From Clarkia xantiana subsp. parviflora (lineage: Eukaryota; Streptophyta; Magnoliopsida; Myrtales; Onagraceae): a stretch of DNA of 64,000 nt. This document shows positions 62,638 through 64,000 of the stretch, in pieces. The position numbers were made by a program, and so were the translations under genes. The notes beneath the pieces were generated by a model that saw only the letters and a program-made list of their open reading frames with translations, was not told the DNA's origin and ran no database searches. Numbering within the stretch: position 1 is the stretch's first letter; every line of letters starts with the position of its first letter. The DNA is taken from positions 26,436,001-26,500,000 of the forward strand of contig JAPTYO010000003.1 of the NCBI GenBank assembly GCA_036873135.1. Direction: 5' to 3'.

Positions 62638-63487
62638 GGGTCAATAACTTTGGGAGAGGTCTGAAGATTGGACCTTGTGAATTTGAGAGGTCTGAAGATT
62701 GAAATGGTGATAACTGAGGTATGAAGTTTGGACTTTGTGATTTTAGGTTTTCCGTCCAAATTTTCTGTCAAATTTAACAGAAACACGTGAAATGTCATAT
62801 TTACCCCTGACAATATTTTAAACAAATTAAAGTTTAATTAATTGAATATGAAATGACAAAAATACCCCTTTCACTAATTAAAACATAACCCAACTCCGGC
62901 CACCACCACGGCTCCCGTCGGCCACCACCCAACTCCGGCGACCACCACTCACAGTCCGGCGACCCCACCAAACTTCGACGACCGCCACGATGGGGCCCAA
63001 ATCGAAGCCATCGGCCCCGATCGGAGCCACAAAGCTCCGATCTGGGGCCACAGAGCTCCAGATCGGAGCTCTGTGGCTTCGACCTAGGGCCACAGAGCTC
63101 CGATCGGAGCTTTGGGGGCCCAATCGGGGCCGCGGTTGTGCTCGCCGGAGTTGGGTGGTAGTCGTCGGAGCGGGTGGTGGTCGCCGGAGCTGAGTGGTGG
63201 TCGCCGGAGTTGGGTGGTGGTCGCCGGAGTTGGTGGTGGCATTAAGGGCATTTTCGTCTTTTCATTTAAGCATGTGAGGTGGAAGAAGGGCATTTTTGGA
63301 ATTTAATTTTATTTCTGGTCACATGTCAAGCACATGACCAGTTTCCGCTAATTTTAACGGAAAAAACTAACGGAGACCTCTATTATCTACAAATCAAAAC
63401 TTCAGACCTCTATTATCACCAATTTAAACTTCAGACCTCTCAAATTCACATGGCCCAAACTTCAGACCTCTCCCAGGTTATTGACCC
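62638..63487. mobile_element. 850-bp element with ~70-bp terminal inverted repeats and a GC-rich core
   Basis: The left end GGGTCAATAACTTTGGGAG continues AGGTCTGAAGATTGGACC. In reverse complement the right end gives GGGTCAATAACCTGGGAG and AGGTCTGAAGTTTGGGCC, a long near-perfect inverted repeat. The core (about 62890-63240) is GC-rich, with palindromic GAGCTCCGATCGGAGC-type words and a tandem GGTGGTCGCCGGAGTT minisatellite. The many short open frames are artefacts of these repeats. Long inverted ends suggest a Mutator-like MITE, though no exact 9-base duplication was seen. Confidence 0.7.
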
Positions 63488-63906
63488 TATAAAATAATAA
63501 AAAGATTTGGATTGTCGTGTCTCTTCATATGATCTGGAGATGTGTTCTCATAAGCGAAAGATGACACTCTAGTCGATACGTGATAAATTTCATCAAATTT
63601 TAACATTAAATTGGATAGAATCACCTAATTGCTCATTCAGTACACCTATCTTTTTAATTATTTACCGTGATAATTCCAGGAACTCAAGCATCTCTAAAAT
63701 TACCATTTTGAAGCTACAATTGCATTGCAGATTACCCCTTCGGAAATCTTCACTCCGAACTCCAAAAAGCCTTAAACCCGTAAATGTATGCTAAAGACTA
63801 AACAACTCGAACAATAAGGATCAACATACACTAAACTGCATTTCGAGAAAATAACCAAAACTCGGGCTCTTATTCGACTACTAGCCGTACCTCATTAAAC
63901 AGTTAT
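63488..63906. other. 3' region of the aspartokinase/homoserine dehydrogenase gene
   Basis: Sequence between the 850-bp element and the stop codon at 63907-63909. Its proximal part is presumably the 3' untranslated region of the minus-strand gene. No other feature was recognised. Confidence 0.5.
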
Positions 63907-64000
63907 CTATGAGGGGGCGCCAAGATACGAGGCGAGTCGGAGAATGTCGCTGAATATACCACCGGCAGTGACTTCAGCACCCGCACCGGGACCCCGGACG
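63907..64000 (-). CDS. bifunctional aspartokinase/homoserine dehydrogenase, C-terminal end (partial)
   Basis: The last 30 codons of a minus-strand gene whose 5' part lies beyond the window edge: VRGPGAGAEVTAGGIFSDIL, then RLASYLGAPS and TAG. The GPGAGAEVTA stretch is the conserved C-terminus of homoserine dehydrogenase, and the ending ASYLGAPS is the one I recall from plant plastid AK-HSDH enzymes. These catalyse the first and third steps from aspartate towards threonine, methionine and isoleucine. Monofunctional homoserine dehydrogenase is less likely, since plants typically carry the fused form. The rest of the exon cannot be seen. Confidence 0.82.
   Translation of the reverse strand, partial: VRGPGAGAEVTAGGIFSDILRLASYLGAPS

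Noticed and set aside
62878..63306. Several overlapping open frames on both strands rich in Gly, Arg and Ser
   Set aside because: They are artefacts of GC-rich tandem and palindromic repeats in the core of the 850-bp element.

Overview
This window is nuclear DNA from a flowering plant, most likely a eudicot. The evidence is AT-rich intergenic sequence, genes with many short GT-AG introns, plant-specific families (DYW-type PPR, AGL12-type MADS box, GDSL esterases, 12-oxophytodienoate reductase, SGR2) and a dense population of small non-autonomous DNA transposons. No rRNA, tRNA, CRISPR array or bacterial-style operon was seen. Exon coordinates were worked out by hand from splice sites, reading phase and recalled homologues.

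Layout. 1-6 kb: a small conserved plant protein (+) and a LysM-domain membrane protein (-) whose 5' part has broken reading frames. 7-15 kb: two GDSL esterase/lipase genes, tail to tail, with identical intron phases. 17-20 kb: an AGL12/XAL1-type MADS-box gene (-). 20-35 kb: about 15 kb without a convincing gene, filled with MITEs, hAT-type elements and microsatellites. 35.6-39.3 kb: an OPR1/2-type 12-oxophytodienoate reductase (-). 40.5-45.1 kb: a young tandem duplication carrying a decayed DUF4283/zinc-knuckle retroelement gene and a hAT element, with a 41-base poly-C tract in one copy. 46-54 kb: SGR2, a DDHD/GxSxG phospholipase-like gene with 21 coding exons (+). 55.7-58 kb: an intronless DYW-type PPR gene (+). 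58.4-61.2 kb: a VTT (SNARE-associated/DedA) membrane protein, probably plastid-targeted (-). 63.9-64 kb: the last exon of a bifunctional aspartokinase/homoserine dehydrogenase (-), cut by the window edge.

The genes are individually regulated and do not form one pathway. They look like ordinary syntenic neighbours: from memory, the GDSL gene next to AGL12, and SGR2 with AK-HSDH, also lie near each other on Arabidopsis chromosome 1. The unusual content is structural: exact target-site duplications for several MITE families, foldback elements with nested palindromes, tandem repeats abutting splice sites, and the recent duplication at 40.5-45.1 kb. I found no convincing previously undescribed gene system.
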